The notes under the pieces are model-generated. The model was not told the DNA's origin. It saw only the letters and a program-made list of their open reading frames with translations, and made no database searches. Positions 43,526 to 51,473 of a stretch of 64,000 bases of DNA are shown piece after piece. Made by a program: the position numbers and the translations under genes. The first letter of the stretch is position 1, and each line of letters begins with the position of its first letter. The stretch comes from an uncultured Dyadobacter sp. (GTDB taxonomy: Bacteria > Bacteroidota > Bacteroidia > Cytophagales > Spirosomataceae), in assembly GCF_946482605.1 (NCBI RefSeq), contig NZ_CAMLSE010000036.1:1-64000 (forward strand), written 5' to 3'.

Positions 43526-45045
43526 TTAAATGTCTGATTATACCAGCTTGAATCAGCCAGAATGAATAGATGCTCATTGGGGATAGTAGTGTAGCCATTA
43601 TCCGGGAATTTGGGATAAACACCTTTTTGGATCAGGCCTTTTTCATAAACCAGCATCAGGGGTTTCCCAAGAATGTAAGCAGGAGACTGCCCATCCAATG
43701 GCCAGAAGCTGGGGTAAACCTTTTCGAAATAGCGCACATATTGGAAGGGAACAACTACCTCTGCGCCGACAGGCATAGCATTGGCATAGCCGTAGAGCTC
43801 CCGGGCCAGACCGTCGGGGTACGGATCCAAGCCAAAGCGCGATTTGATCATATAGGACGCATTCTTGCTTAGCCTGGCCGGCTCGGTCTCCAAAGTGAAA
43901 TGATGGGCGACCAGAAATGTGGCCAGAATGAATTGCAGCACGCATCCCGTCAATATCCAGCTGAATGCTTCCCGGCCGGACATCAACCCTGCCTGCGCCC
44001 CGCGGTAACTCAAATAAATAAATGAGCTGAACATAAATGCCCACAGGCCACTGATCCTGGGCGGATAAGAAATGCCGGGGTAAATGGTCGGGAAATAGTA
44101 TAGTGCCTCCGTTACGAACATCACCAGTAAAACTGTATAACAACCTGCCAGTACCCCAACGATCAATCCTTTGCGCGGGAACATCCGGAGCCAGGGAATG
44201 AACGGGATTAAAGCTAAACCAAAAGTGAGCACGCCTACCGCCAGCGAAAACACGATGTAAATAAAAAATGTGCCGTTAAACCGCGTGTTCGCAAATGCCT
44301 GGCTCAGGCGGCTGGATTGTGACCCGTTAAGATAGGAAAGCCACGATAAACCGGCCAGGAATAAGGCCAGGGAAATGCCGATGATGATGGCGTTACGTTT
44401 GCTGAGCAGATAGCCGGCCCAATGCTTTGCCGGATTCAGCATAATCCCATCAACTACCGAAAAAAAGAGAAAAAGGCAGCAGATCAGGACGATGGAAGAT
44501 TCTTTCAGCAGAAAAGTGAGGGTTAGCCAGAGGATAAATACCGACCATTTGCGTTGCGCAGCGCTCAATGCAAGAAATGCCAGCAGCGGAACAAAATATT
44601 GCTCGGGATGCCAGCCAAAATAATCGATATACATAAAATAGGCCATGGGCCCAAATACATAGGCCAACGCCGAAAGCCAAACCGTCCGGCGTCCAGCAAC
44701 AGCGAATCTGGCAAAACTTCGGCGATACACGTAGAAAAAAAAGCCGACCAAAAACACATAGGCCAGAAAAAGCCCGTTAACTCCCAAGGGCTTCGTAAAA
44801 AGTCCGATTAGCGGAATAAAATAGTAATTGTGTTGTTGCGCATGATTGCCGTAAATAGTATCAAAAAGATATGGTCGTCCTTCCAGCCAACCTTTACTGA
44901 GTTGAAGAATTACCATTCCATCCGAATATTGCTCGGGGCTGGTTTGAAATTGAAATACTTTGAGAAAAAACCAAACAACGCAACCAATAACAGGAAGCAT
45001 CATAAGAAGTGCCTTCGCAAATCGGCCGGTTTTATTGCATGACAT
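43522..45045 (-). CDS. DUF2079-like multi-pass membrane protein
   Basis: 507 aa, about 12 helices and a short soluble C-terminus. DTIYGNHAQQHNYYFIPL and DYFGWHPEQYFVPLLAFLAL resemble DUF2079, a family related to GT39/GT-C membrane glycosyltransferases that use polyprenyl-phosphate sugars. With the following methyltransferase-GT2 gene (ATGA overlap), it likely forms a two-gene glycan-modification operon: the GT2 part could charge a polyprenyl phosphate and the GT-C-like part use it. That pairing is inference. Confidence 0.75.
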   Translation of the reverse strand: MSCNKTGRFAKALLMMLPVIGCVVWFFLKVFQFQTSPEQYSDGMVILQLSKGWLEGRPYLFDTIYGNHAQQHNYYFIPLIGLFTKPLGVNGLFLAYVFLVGFFFYVYRRSFARFAVAGRRTVWLSALAYVFGPMAYFMYIDYFGWHPEQYFVPLLAFLALSAAQRKWSVFILWLTLTFLLKESSIVLICCLFLFFSVVDGIMLNPAKHWAGYLLSKRNAIIIGISLALFLAGLSWLSYLNGSQSSRLSQAFANTRFNGTFFIYIVFSLAVGVLTFGLALIPFIPWLRMFPRKGLIVGVLAGCYTVLLVMFVTEALYYFPTIYPGISYPPRISGLWAFMFSSFIYLSYRGAQAGLMSGREAFSWILTGCVLQFILATFLVAHHFTLETEPARLSKNASYMIKSRFGLDPYPDGLARELYGYANAMPVGAEVVVPFQYVRYFEKVYPSFWPLDGQSPAYILGKPLMLVYEKGLIQKGVYPKFPDNGYTTIPNEHLFILADSSWYNQTFK

Positions 45046-45666
45046 GACCGCAACTTACCACTCGCTTCCGCTTTCTGAAATAAATTCTTCTAAAATTTAT
45101 TCAAAGTCACCATCTACCGAAATGTTTGACCCGGTCAGAGGAATTCCATTTCCTGCTAATCTCCTGAGCAGAGGGATAATTTTAGGACTTTAAACGCGCC
45201 GCAGAACTCAAGAAAGCGTAGTGATAATAATTATGCTGGTAACCTTCCTATTGCAAATCATGCCTGCTGATGTTTTTTCGTGACTTTGCCATACATGCCA
45301 AGCAGACCATAAGCAGCATGCAAAAAAGGGCTAGCAGGTTTGTGTGCTTCTGTAACTAGGGCTTTTCCTGTTTTCTCGGAACGGCCTTTTTCATTTTCGA
45401 TTTATTTCTGCGAAAGCTACCGCCAGCCCCCGCCCGATGCAAGGGCTTTCGCGGCTGATACTCCCTTCATTTCATTTCGGTCCGTTGCCTTCCACGAACC
45501 CTTGCATGCCGTCCGGGTGCAGCCGGTTTTGTGCTCCCTTAGAAAAAATCGAAAAGAACATGAAACTGCCCGTCACAGATCCTGAAAAAGAAAAAACAAC
45601 TGACAATTACCGGTAGGGCGGGGCCGGGGGAAAAAAACAGTTTTCAATTTTTAAAACAGATCAGAA
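45046..45666. other. Non-coding gap ahead of ssb
   Basis: 621 bp. A 9-bp inverted repeat, ATGCAAGGG (45437-45445) against CCCTTGCAT (45500-45508), is visible. Towards ssb the sequence becomes G- and A-rich. The possible frames here have poor codon usage. No tRNA or promoter box stands out; it may carry the ssb-parB promoter. Confidence 0.4.
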
Positions 45667-46059
45667 ATGGAAATTACAGGGAGAATTACAAGGGACGCGG
45701 TCGTGGCGCAGCTTAAAGATGAGCGCTCGGTGATCCACTTCACAGTGGCTGTCGGCGATGGCTACCGTGACAAACAAGGTAGCTGGGTTGACCGGACTCA
45801 GTTTGTCAGCTGCGCTTTCTGGCTGAATGCAGGGGCGGCCAAGGTGCTCAGGAAAGGATCGCTCGTGCAGCTATACGGGCGGATGTTTGCCCGGGTATGG
45901 CACGGCTCAGACGGACAGGCCAAAGCGGGGCTTCAATTTCATACGGCGGCTTTCAAGCTTATTTCACCCGCGGCCAGCAGGGAGCGGTCAGCTGATGAAA
46001 AAGAAGCGGGGCCAGCAAGTGGAACGCACGCTAAAATAAGCGATGAGCCCCCGTTTTAA
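45667..46059 (+). CDS. ssb: Single-stranded DNA-binding protein
   Basis: 130 aa: an OB-fold of about 105 residues starting MEITGRITRDAVV and a short acidic tail ending SDEPPF, comparable to the DDDIPF partner-binding end of SSB proteins. It binds and protects single-stranded DNA. It differs in length from typical chromosomal SSB (about 150-180 aa), and its neighbour is an orphan ParB. This fits an accessory, plasmid- or element-derived copy. Confidence 0.92.
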   Translation: MEITGRITRDAVVAQLKDERSVIHFTVAVGDGYRDKQGSWVDRTQFVSCAFWLNAGAAKVLRKGSLVQLYGRMFARVWHGSDGQAKAGLQFHTAAFKLISPAASRERSADEKEAGPASGTHAKISDEPPF

Positions 46060-46062
46060 AAA

Positions 46063-46102
46063 CCTGCGGACAGCCGCCGGGCGTCTGGTGGCTGTCCGCA
46101 GG
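46063..46102 (+). repeat. Perfect 13-bp hairpin between ssb and parB
   Basis: CCTGCGGACAGCC (46063-46075) and GGCTGTCCGCAGG (46090-46102) pair exactly around a 14-nt loop. It begins 4 nt after the ssb stop. No T-run follows, so it is more likely an mRNA stabiliser, an attenuation structure or a binding site than a terminator. Confidence 0.7.
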
Positions 46103-46145
46103 CCTGGCATTTACCGGAATTTTCACAGACTTAATCAACCAAAAC

Positions 46146-47954
46146 ATGAAGACCAATCACAAATCTACTACGCAGCGAAAAGCCACAAAAGCTGCCCTGT
46201 CTACCGAGCGGATTATTCAAGCAGCTGAGCTGAGACGCGTGCCCGCCGAGCAGATCGAAATAAGCCGGTTTAATTACCGCAAACATTTTGACCAGAACGC
46301 CCTGGACGAGTTTGCCGCAGAGCTGGCGATCCATGGGGTGCTCTCTCCACTTCTGGTCAGGCGTGCCGGTGCGGAAGGTTATGAGCTGATTGCCGGGGAA
46401 CGGAGGCTACGTGCAGCGAGGATTGCAGGGCTTGCGCAACTGCCTGTACTGCTTGCTGAGCTTACAGACGAGCAGGCCCGTGAGGTGCAGCTGGTCGAGA
46501 ACCTCCAACGCGAAAACCCCCACCCGTTAGACGAGGCGCAGGCCATCGAGCAGATGCAGCAGTCAGGCAAATCCATCGATGAAATTGCCGCGCGCCTGGG
46601 AAAGTCAAAAAAGTTTGTCTACACGAGAATAAAGCTTTCCGGGCTCATCGAGCCGCATCAAAAGATCTTGATGGCCGCAAAAATGGGTGTGCAGCAGGCC
46701 TATGAAATCGCGAGTCTTTCGCCGCCCACCCAGCAAGAAATCTACAATCACTACTGCGAAGGCTGGCAAGATGAGCATTTTAGAATGCCCTCAGGGCATC
46801 AGATTAGCCGCTTCCGGTGTGATCTGGCCAGTGCCCCCTTTGACACAAACGACAGTGAGCTGCTTTCTGATAAGGGCGCGTGCACAAGCTGCCCGCTGAA
46901 TTCAGCGGCACTGGACAGTCTTTTTCCCGAGCTTGCAGGTAAAGCCACATGCAGCGGCTGGGAATGCTTCCAGCGGAAGAGAGGCGCGCATTTAACCCGG
47001 AAAATAAAAGAGCTTACCCAGGATTTTCAGCCGCAGGCTATCGTTTATACGCATACGTCACAGCTGGATGAAATTGCTGCGGTGCTTTCCCAGTTTGAAA
47101 CGCTCGGCAGCCTTCCGCAGTATGCCAAGTGGGGACTCTCAGAAATTGTTCCACCCCGCATGCCTGAGCGTGGGCACTACATTGAACCGGGGTCGCAGGA
47201 TTTGACTGATGATGCCGAGCAGCTCTTTGCTGCCGCCCTTGATGACTTCGAGGCTGACCTAACAGCATATGAAGCTGTGATCAGCTCGGCTGATTGTATG
47301 GCCGTTATTTTGATCAGCGATCATTCGGTGCGAACGGGCTATTTCAGACAGATCGAAAAAAGTATTACTAATGGGCAGACACTGGCTTCTGCAAAACAAT
47401 ATCAACTTGCCGCCCGGCAGGGCACGTTGACCCGCCGGGTAGTAGAATCCGAAATCGACCGGCTGACAGCCAAAGAGCATCGCAGCAAAGAGCTTGATCA
47501 GGAGAAAATTCAGCTAGTTGTGCACTCGGCATTTTTAGAGCGGTTCACCCAGTTAGATCACCAGACGCCTTTGACCGATGCGGATCAAGTAGCTGTCAGG
47601 CTGATTGTTTTTCAATCATTGGATTATCACGTTCGCTATCAGCTCGCAGAAGCGCTTGGATTTTCCGGGCAGGCGCTCGAAAAAGAGCAATTCTTTTCTA
47701 CTTTGGCCTCGCTGTCGCCTGCGCAATTTGCATTTTTAGTCAGGCTTTCGCTTGCGGGCAATTCTGCCAGCAAACATCCCGACAATATCACAGGCTGGTG
47801 CCTGCGTGAGGTAGCCAGTAGTGCAGGTCTGGATGTTCAGGCGATCGAGCAGGCCCGTCAACAGGTGTCCGGGGCGCGGCAGGCAAAATTCGAGCAGCGG
47901 CTGGCTGAGTTGGCCGCCATCAAGACAGAGCTCTTGCAGACCGAGAGCGCTTAA
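46146..47954 (+). CDS. ParB/RepB-like partition protein, orphan
   Basis: 602 aa, long for ParB. The N-terminal CTPase/ParB domain has GERRLRAARIAG (GERR box) and VENLQRENPHPLDEA; a helix-turn-helix follows (IDEIAARLGKSKKFVYTRIKLSG). A Cys set, ACTSCPLNS...CSGWECF at about residues 240-280, resembles the metal-binding segment of plasmid ParB proteins. The C-terminal half is helical. No parA gene is in the window. ParB proteins bind parS sites and load as CTP clamps; here it may do so for a former plasmid or element, or have been reused as a regulator. Confidence 0.85.
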   Translation: MKTNHKSTTQRKATKAALSTERIIQAAELRRVPAEQIEISRFNYRKHFDQNALDEFAAELAIHGVLSPLLVRRAGAEGYELIAGERRLRAARIAGLAQLPVLLAELTDEQAREVQLVENLQRENPHPLDEAQAIEQMQQSGKSIDEIAARLGKSKKFVYTRIKLSGLIEPHQKILMAAKMGVQQAYEIASLSPPTQQEIYNHYCEGWQDEHFRMPSGHQISRFRCDLASAPFDTNDSELLSDKGACTSCPLNSAALDSLFPELAGKATCSGWECFQRKRGAHLTRKIKELTQDFQPQAIVYTHTSQLDEIAAVLSQFETLGSLPQYAKWGLSEIVPPRMPERGHYIEPGSQDLTDDAEQLFAAALDDFEADLTAYEAVISSADCMAVILISDHSVRTGYFRQIEKSITNGQTLASAKQYQLAARQGTLTRRVVESEIDRLTAKEHRSKELDQEKIQLVVHSAFLERFTQLDHQTPLTDADQVAVRLIVFQSLDYHVRYQLAEALGFSGQALEKEQFFSTLASLSPAQFAFLVRLSLAGNSASKHPDNITGWCLREVASSAGLDVQAIEQARQQVSGARQAKFEQRLAELAAIKTELLQTESA

Positions 47955-47983
47955 TGCTGGAAGGACGCTGACAGGGATTGTTA

Positions 47984-48019
47984 AAGAAGCGCCTGGGAGG
48001 AAACCCTCCAGCGCTTCTT
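47984..48019 (+). terminator. Terminator after parB
   Basis: AAGAAGCGC pairs with GCGCTTCTT, with a further inner stem CTGGGAGG/CCCTCCA, followed by TTTTC. It lies 30 nt past the parB stop. Confidence 0.75.
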
Positions 48020-48122
48020 TTCTTTGCATCTGGGTAAGCTTTGTTTCTTCGCGATAAAACAGAAAGATTCCAGCTCTCTATGGGTTGCTTGTTTGGTAAC
48101 GCCAGAAGCTGTTTCAGTACAG

Positions 48123-48137
48123 GTATAAGATTTATAC
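48123..48137. promoter_or_regulatory. 15-bp palindrome before exonuclease III
   Basis: GTATAA-gat-TTATAC is a perfect palindrome 51 nt ahead of the exonuclease III start. It may be an operator. Its GTAT/ATAC element also occurs within the mutasome repeats (GTATCA), but the similarity is too short to claim a shared regulator. Confidence 0.35.
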
Positions 48138-48188
48138 TGAGGAAAGATATTGTGGAAAAGGTTGTTGATACTTCGCAAGAATAGGCAA

Positions 48189-48962
48189 ATGAAAATTGCT
48201 ACCTACAATATCAACGGCGTCAATGGCCGGCTACCCGTGCTACTCAAATGGCTTAGCGAAGCTACTCCCGATATTGTTTGCCTTCAAGAGCTCAAGTCGG
48301 TCCAGGAAAAGTTTCCTATTAAAGAAATTGAGCGCCTTGGCTACCAGGCGCAATGGAGCGGTCAGAAAAGCTGGAATGGCGTAGCGATTCTTTCAAAGGG
48401 ATATCCTATGCAACTCGTCCGTGACCGGCTTCCCGGCGGCAGAGGCGATCTGCACAGCCGGTACCTGGAAGTTATTGTGGAAAAAATGCTGCTTGGTTGC
48501 ATCTACCTTCCAAATGGTAACCCTGCGCCCGGCGAAAAGTTCGATTATAAAATGAAATGGTTCAAACGCCTCAAAAAACACGCGAAATATCTTCTGTCCG
48601 AAGAAATTCCCGTCATTCTTGCAGGTGATTACAATGTGATCCCTACCGAACTGGACGTTTACAAACCGGAAAGCTGGAGAACCAATGCTCTTTTTATGCC
48701 CGGGCCGCGGAGGGCATATCAAAGCCTGTTGAAACAAGGCTGGCTTGATGCCATCCGGTATTTACATCCGCACGATCGCATGTATACATTTTGGGACTAC
48801 CTCTATAATGCTTACGAAAGAAATGCTGGCCTCAGGCTTGACCATTTTTTACTAAGCCCCCAGATCTGTTCGCGCTTAGACAGTGGCGGCGTCGATGTCC
48901 ATGTCCGGGGATGGCAAAAGGCTAGTGATCACGCGCCAGTATGGATTGCCTTAAAACAATAA
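48189..48962 (+). CDS. xthA: Exonuclease III-family AP endonuclease
   Basis: 257 aa from the ATG at 48189 (MKIATYNINGVNGRLPVLL). Motifs of the EEP fold: LQELK, AGDYNVIPTELDVY, LRLDHFL and SDHAPVW. It incises abasic sites and removes 3' blocks in base excision repair. The TPR gene starts 3 nt after its stop, so they are probably co-transcribed. It is the first gene of the repair-rich stretch. Confidence 0.93.
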   Translation: MKIATYNINGVNGRLPVLLKWLSEATPDIVCLQELKSVQEKFPIKEIERLGYQAQWSGQKSWNGVAILSKGYPMQLVRDRLPGGRGDLHSRYLEVIVEKMLLGCIYLPNGNPAPGEKFDYKMKWFKRLKKHAKYLLSEEIPVILAGDYNVIPTELDVYKPESWRTNALFMPGPRRAYQSLLKQGWLDAIRYLHPHDRMYTFWDYLYNAYERNAGLRLDHFLLSPQICSRLDSGGVDVHVRGWQKASDHAPVWIALKQ

Positions 48963-48965
48963 TCT

Positions 48966-49373
48966 ATGACAACCCGGAAAAACCAGGCTCGTGCCCGACA
49001 AACCTTCCAGGACGCCAGGGCACAGGAAGCAGAGGGCAACGCCGACGCAGCGATCAAGCTCTATGAAAAAGCCATCGTGCTAAATCGTTTGTTTGCTCAG
49101 GCATACAACCGGCTGTTGATCCTTCTCAGAAAGAAAAAGAATTATAAAAAGGAGCTTGATATCATAATACAGGCGGTTAAGGCCCATGAGCAGCACCTTA
49201 TCGAAGAGGTCCAGGAGTGGGAAGGTAAAAATCAAAAATCAGCTCAACTGAGCCGTGCTTTGGCAAAATCGCTCGGTTTGCTGTCAGCCAAAGGCGTTCC
49301 GCAATACGAGGACAGACAGGTATCTGCTTGGAAGAAGCGGATGGAATTGATCAAAAAGAAACTCCACCCCTGA
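48966..49373 (+). CDS. TPR-like small protein
   Basis: 135 aa, fully helical, with one clear tetratricopeptide-like unit (AEGNADAAIKLYEKAIVLNRLFAQAYNRL) and a basic C-terminus. A protein-protein interaction role is likely; the partner is unknown. It starts 3 nt behind exonuclease III, so a link to DNA repair is possible. Confidence 0.7.
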   Translation: MTTRKNQARARQTFQDARAQEAEGNADAAIKLYEKAIVLNRLFAQAYNRLLILLRKKKNYKKELDIIIQAVKAHEQHLIEEVQEWEGKNQKSAQLSRALAKSLGLLSAKGVPQYEDRQVSAWKKRMELIKKKLHP

Positions 49374-49437
49374 ACAGAAAAGAGCGCCCGGAGGCACCAC
49401 TTTTGCTATCCTGGATTCATCACATAAACTAATGACT

Positions 49438-49629
49438 ATGCCTTGGTACAACGGAGACTTCCCACCATCTTACAAAAACCAACCGAAGAAAATCCGGGAG
49501 AAGGCGGTTGAAATCGCTAATGCCTTGCTGGAGGAAGGCGCAGAAGAGGGCATTGCCATCGCAACGGGTTTGAAACGTGCGCGCGAAACGTTCAAAAAGA
49601 AGACAGTTGATAAAAAAAAGAAGGAATAG
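49438..49629 (+). CDS. Conserved small protein, ChaB/YdaT-like
   Basis: 63 aa from the ATG at 49438. MPWYNGDFPPSYKNQPKKIREKAVEIANALLEEG is recognisable as a small conserved type found in stress regions of many bacteria; a Lys-rich tail follows. No biochemical role known to me. ATG 49432 would add two residues. Confidence 0.75.
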   Translation: MPWYNGDFPPSYKNQPKKIREKAVEIANALLEEGAEEGIAIATGLKRARETFKKKTVDKKKKE

Positions 49630-49730
49630 GGTAAAGGCATACTTTTTTAGCGTGGTGCGCCATTACTTTGAACATTCAGGTGATAGCTGGTTAATCCCAT
49701 TTAATCAAATTACAGACCAATCTACTCGCG

Positions 49731-50429
49731 ATGAAAAGTATATTAATGATTTTGACATCCCACGCTCAAATGGAAAATACCGACAGTACTACCGGTGTGT
49801 GGCTCGGGGAATTTACTGACCCTTACTATGAATTCATTGATGCCGGATTCAAGGTTACCCTGGCCAGCCCAGCGGGAGGAAAGCCGCCTGTTGATCCGCT
49901 AAGCACGTTGACAGAAAACATTACCGAGTCGAACCGTCGCTTTAATGACGACGCGGCGGCGCAGGCTGCATTTGATCATACGGAGTTGCTTACCGATATC
50001 GACCCGACCCAGTTTGAAGCAATATTTTATCCAGGTGGACATGGGCCGATTTGGGACCTAGCCTCGAATGAGTTTAGCGGGCGATTGATACTGGATTTCA
50101 TCGCTGCCGGCAAGCCAGTTGGTGCGGTGTGCCACGGGCCGGCGGCTTTAATAAAAGCGGCCGAGTTACAGCCAGGCTTTTTAAAAGGGAAAAGGATCGC
50201 AGGATTTACCAATACAGAGGAAACCCTTGCTTTACGCGCTGATAATGTTCCCTATAAATTGGAAACCAGGCTTAAAGAACTAGGCGCTGATTTTCACAGC
50301 GCGACGCTTCCTTTCACAAGCCATGTAGAAACGGATGGCCTGCTGGTAACCGGACAGAATCCGTTGTCAGCAGGTCCGACTGCCAGGGCGCTTATTACTT
50401 TGCTCCACGAACTGCCTGTTAGCGCTTAA
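49731..50429 (+). CDS. DJ-1/PfpI-family glutamine-amidotransferase-like protein
   Basis: 232 aa. The class I amidotransferase-like fold shows a Cys nucleophile in GAVCHGPAAL and PGGHGPIWDL ahead of it, as in Hsp31-like proteins that act on methylglyoxal adducts or as chaperones. It belongs to the longer Hsp31 branch with an N-terminal cap (YYEFIDAGFKVTLASPAGG). It fits a stress context. It is convergent with the glycosylase gene, 2 nt between stops. Confidence 0.9.
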   Translation: MKSILMILTSHAQMENTDSTTGVWLGEFTDPYYEFIDAGFKVTLASPAGGKPPVDPLSTLTENITESNRRFNDDAAAQAAFDHTELLTDIDPTQFEAIFYPGGHGPIWDLASNEFSGRLILDFIAAGKPVGAVCHGPAALIKAAELQPGFLKGKRIAGFTNTEETLALRADNVPYKLETRLKELGADFHSATLPFTSHVETDGLLVTGQNPLSAGPTARALITLLHELPVSA

Positions 50430-50431
50430 TC

Positions 50432-51211
50432 CTATTTGTATAGCTTCTGTTCGTCGGTATAGTATGTCTTACGGCCACCGACGGTAGCCGTAAGAATTTT
50501 AGCGCCTCTTGGACTATTTTCTTTTTTCGGGTTATGGATGCTTAGGAAATCCCTGATCTCACCGCTAATGATCTCAGGTTGCGCTTTGACAATTGCTTTC
50601 TGAGCATCGGTCAATACTTTACCGATCGCATCACTCAGTTTTTTCACTACATCAACAGGAATTTTCCTGGCGATAGATTCGGGGTTGACTTTTGCCTTCC
50701 AAAGGATCTCATCAGCATAGGCATTGCCGATGCCGGCAATTACTTTTTGATCCATTAAAAGGGATTCGATCTTCGCCCGGCTCTTTCCTAGTTTTTCGAC
50801 AAGCCATTTGGGTGTTAACTCATCAGACAACGCATCAATAGCCCTGCTCGGTTCAGGATTCAAGAGCAGATGTGCGGCCTTTTGAAAGTCGGTTACGTAA
50901 AGCAACGTCTGATCTAGCAATAGACTCGCTACTACATGTTTGGGCGGCTGTTCACTGTGCTCTTGTAAGACCAGTTTACCGTGGAGCATCAGATGAATAA
51001 AGAGCTGCGCGTCCTGGCCGAAGTCAAAGCACAACTGCTTACCTACTCGGTAAACCTCCCTTAATTTTTTCCCCTTAAGGACGCCGTTTAAATCCTTTTC
51101 AGATACGCCAGCTTTTCGAGCGGCATTGAGCTCGACCCGTGCAATGGTCTTACCTTTCAGAGCCTTTGTGAGGTTGAGACTGAAAACCTGTAGGTCGGGA
51201 AGTTCGGGCAT
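50432..51211 (-). CDS. Fpg/Nei-family DNA glycosylase, zincless
   Basis: 259 aa. Starts MPELPD, giving the catalytic Pro2 and Glu3, and keeps the helix-two-turn-helix MDQKVIAGIGNAYADEILW. The C-terminus lacks the four Cys of the zinc finger: it ends in GGRKTYYTDEQKLYK, where the Arg-Lys-Thr hairpin survives. That is the zincless-finger type known from NEIL1 and some bacterial Nei proteins. It excises oxidised bases and cuts AP sites. It lies 2 nt after the DUF3606 gene on the minus strand. Confidence 0.88.
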   Translation of the reverse strand: MPELPDLQVFSLNLTKALKGKTIARVELNAARKAGVSEKDLNGVLKGKKLREVYRVGKQLCFDFGQDAQLFIHLMLHGKLVLQEHSEQPPKHVVASLLLDQTLLYVTDFQKAAHLLLNPEPSRAIDALSDELTPKWLVEKLGKSRAKIESLLMDQKVIAGIGNAYADEILWKAKVNPESIARKIPVDVVKKLSDAIGKVLTDAQKAIVKAQPEIISGEIRDFLSIHNPKKENSPRGAKILTATVGGRKTYYTDEQKLYK

Positions 51212-51213
51212 AA

Positions 51214-51399
51214 CTACTTACTTTGACGGTTCAGGTACTGTTCAACTTTCGACCGATCATTGCCGACTGCTTTAATCGCATCCAAAACATCTTGCCTACT
51301 GACACCACTTTGTTTAGCTACGTAATCGAGTTCGTACTCTTCGTCGGCTGCGATCTTATTCCGGTCACGAAAGTCTTTTTTTGATTTATCGTCTGCCAT
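51214..51399 (-). CDS. DUF3606 protein
   Basis: 61 aa from the ATG at 51399 (MADDKSKKDF); an ATG at 51423 adds 8 residues. EYELDYVAKQSGVSRQDVLDAIKAVGNDRSKVEQYL is the DUF3606 helical motif, which resembles a short HTH. It is a small conserved protein of stress and repair islands, function unproven. Two nt upstream of the glycosylase gene. Confidence 0.82.
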   Translation of the reverse strand: MADDKSKKDFRDRNKIAADEEYELDYVAKQSGVSRQDVLDAIKAVGNDRSKVEQYLNRQSK

Positions 51400-51473
51400 G
51401 ATTTGTGTTTTTATGTCCAACAATCCACTTTGTCGAATGTGCAGAAAAAACTGTGCTAATACTCTTTCCCAGG

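Noticed and set aside
45340..45585. 81-codon plus-strand frame ahead of ssb
   Set aside because: Poor composition (Pro, Arg, Phe and Cys rich), no start signal and no recognisable motif.
48123..48137. Shared regulator between the exonuclease III palindrome and the mutasome repeats
   Set aside because: Only the short GTAT/ATAC element is common; too little to claim co-regulation.
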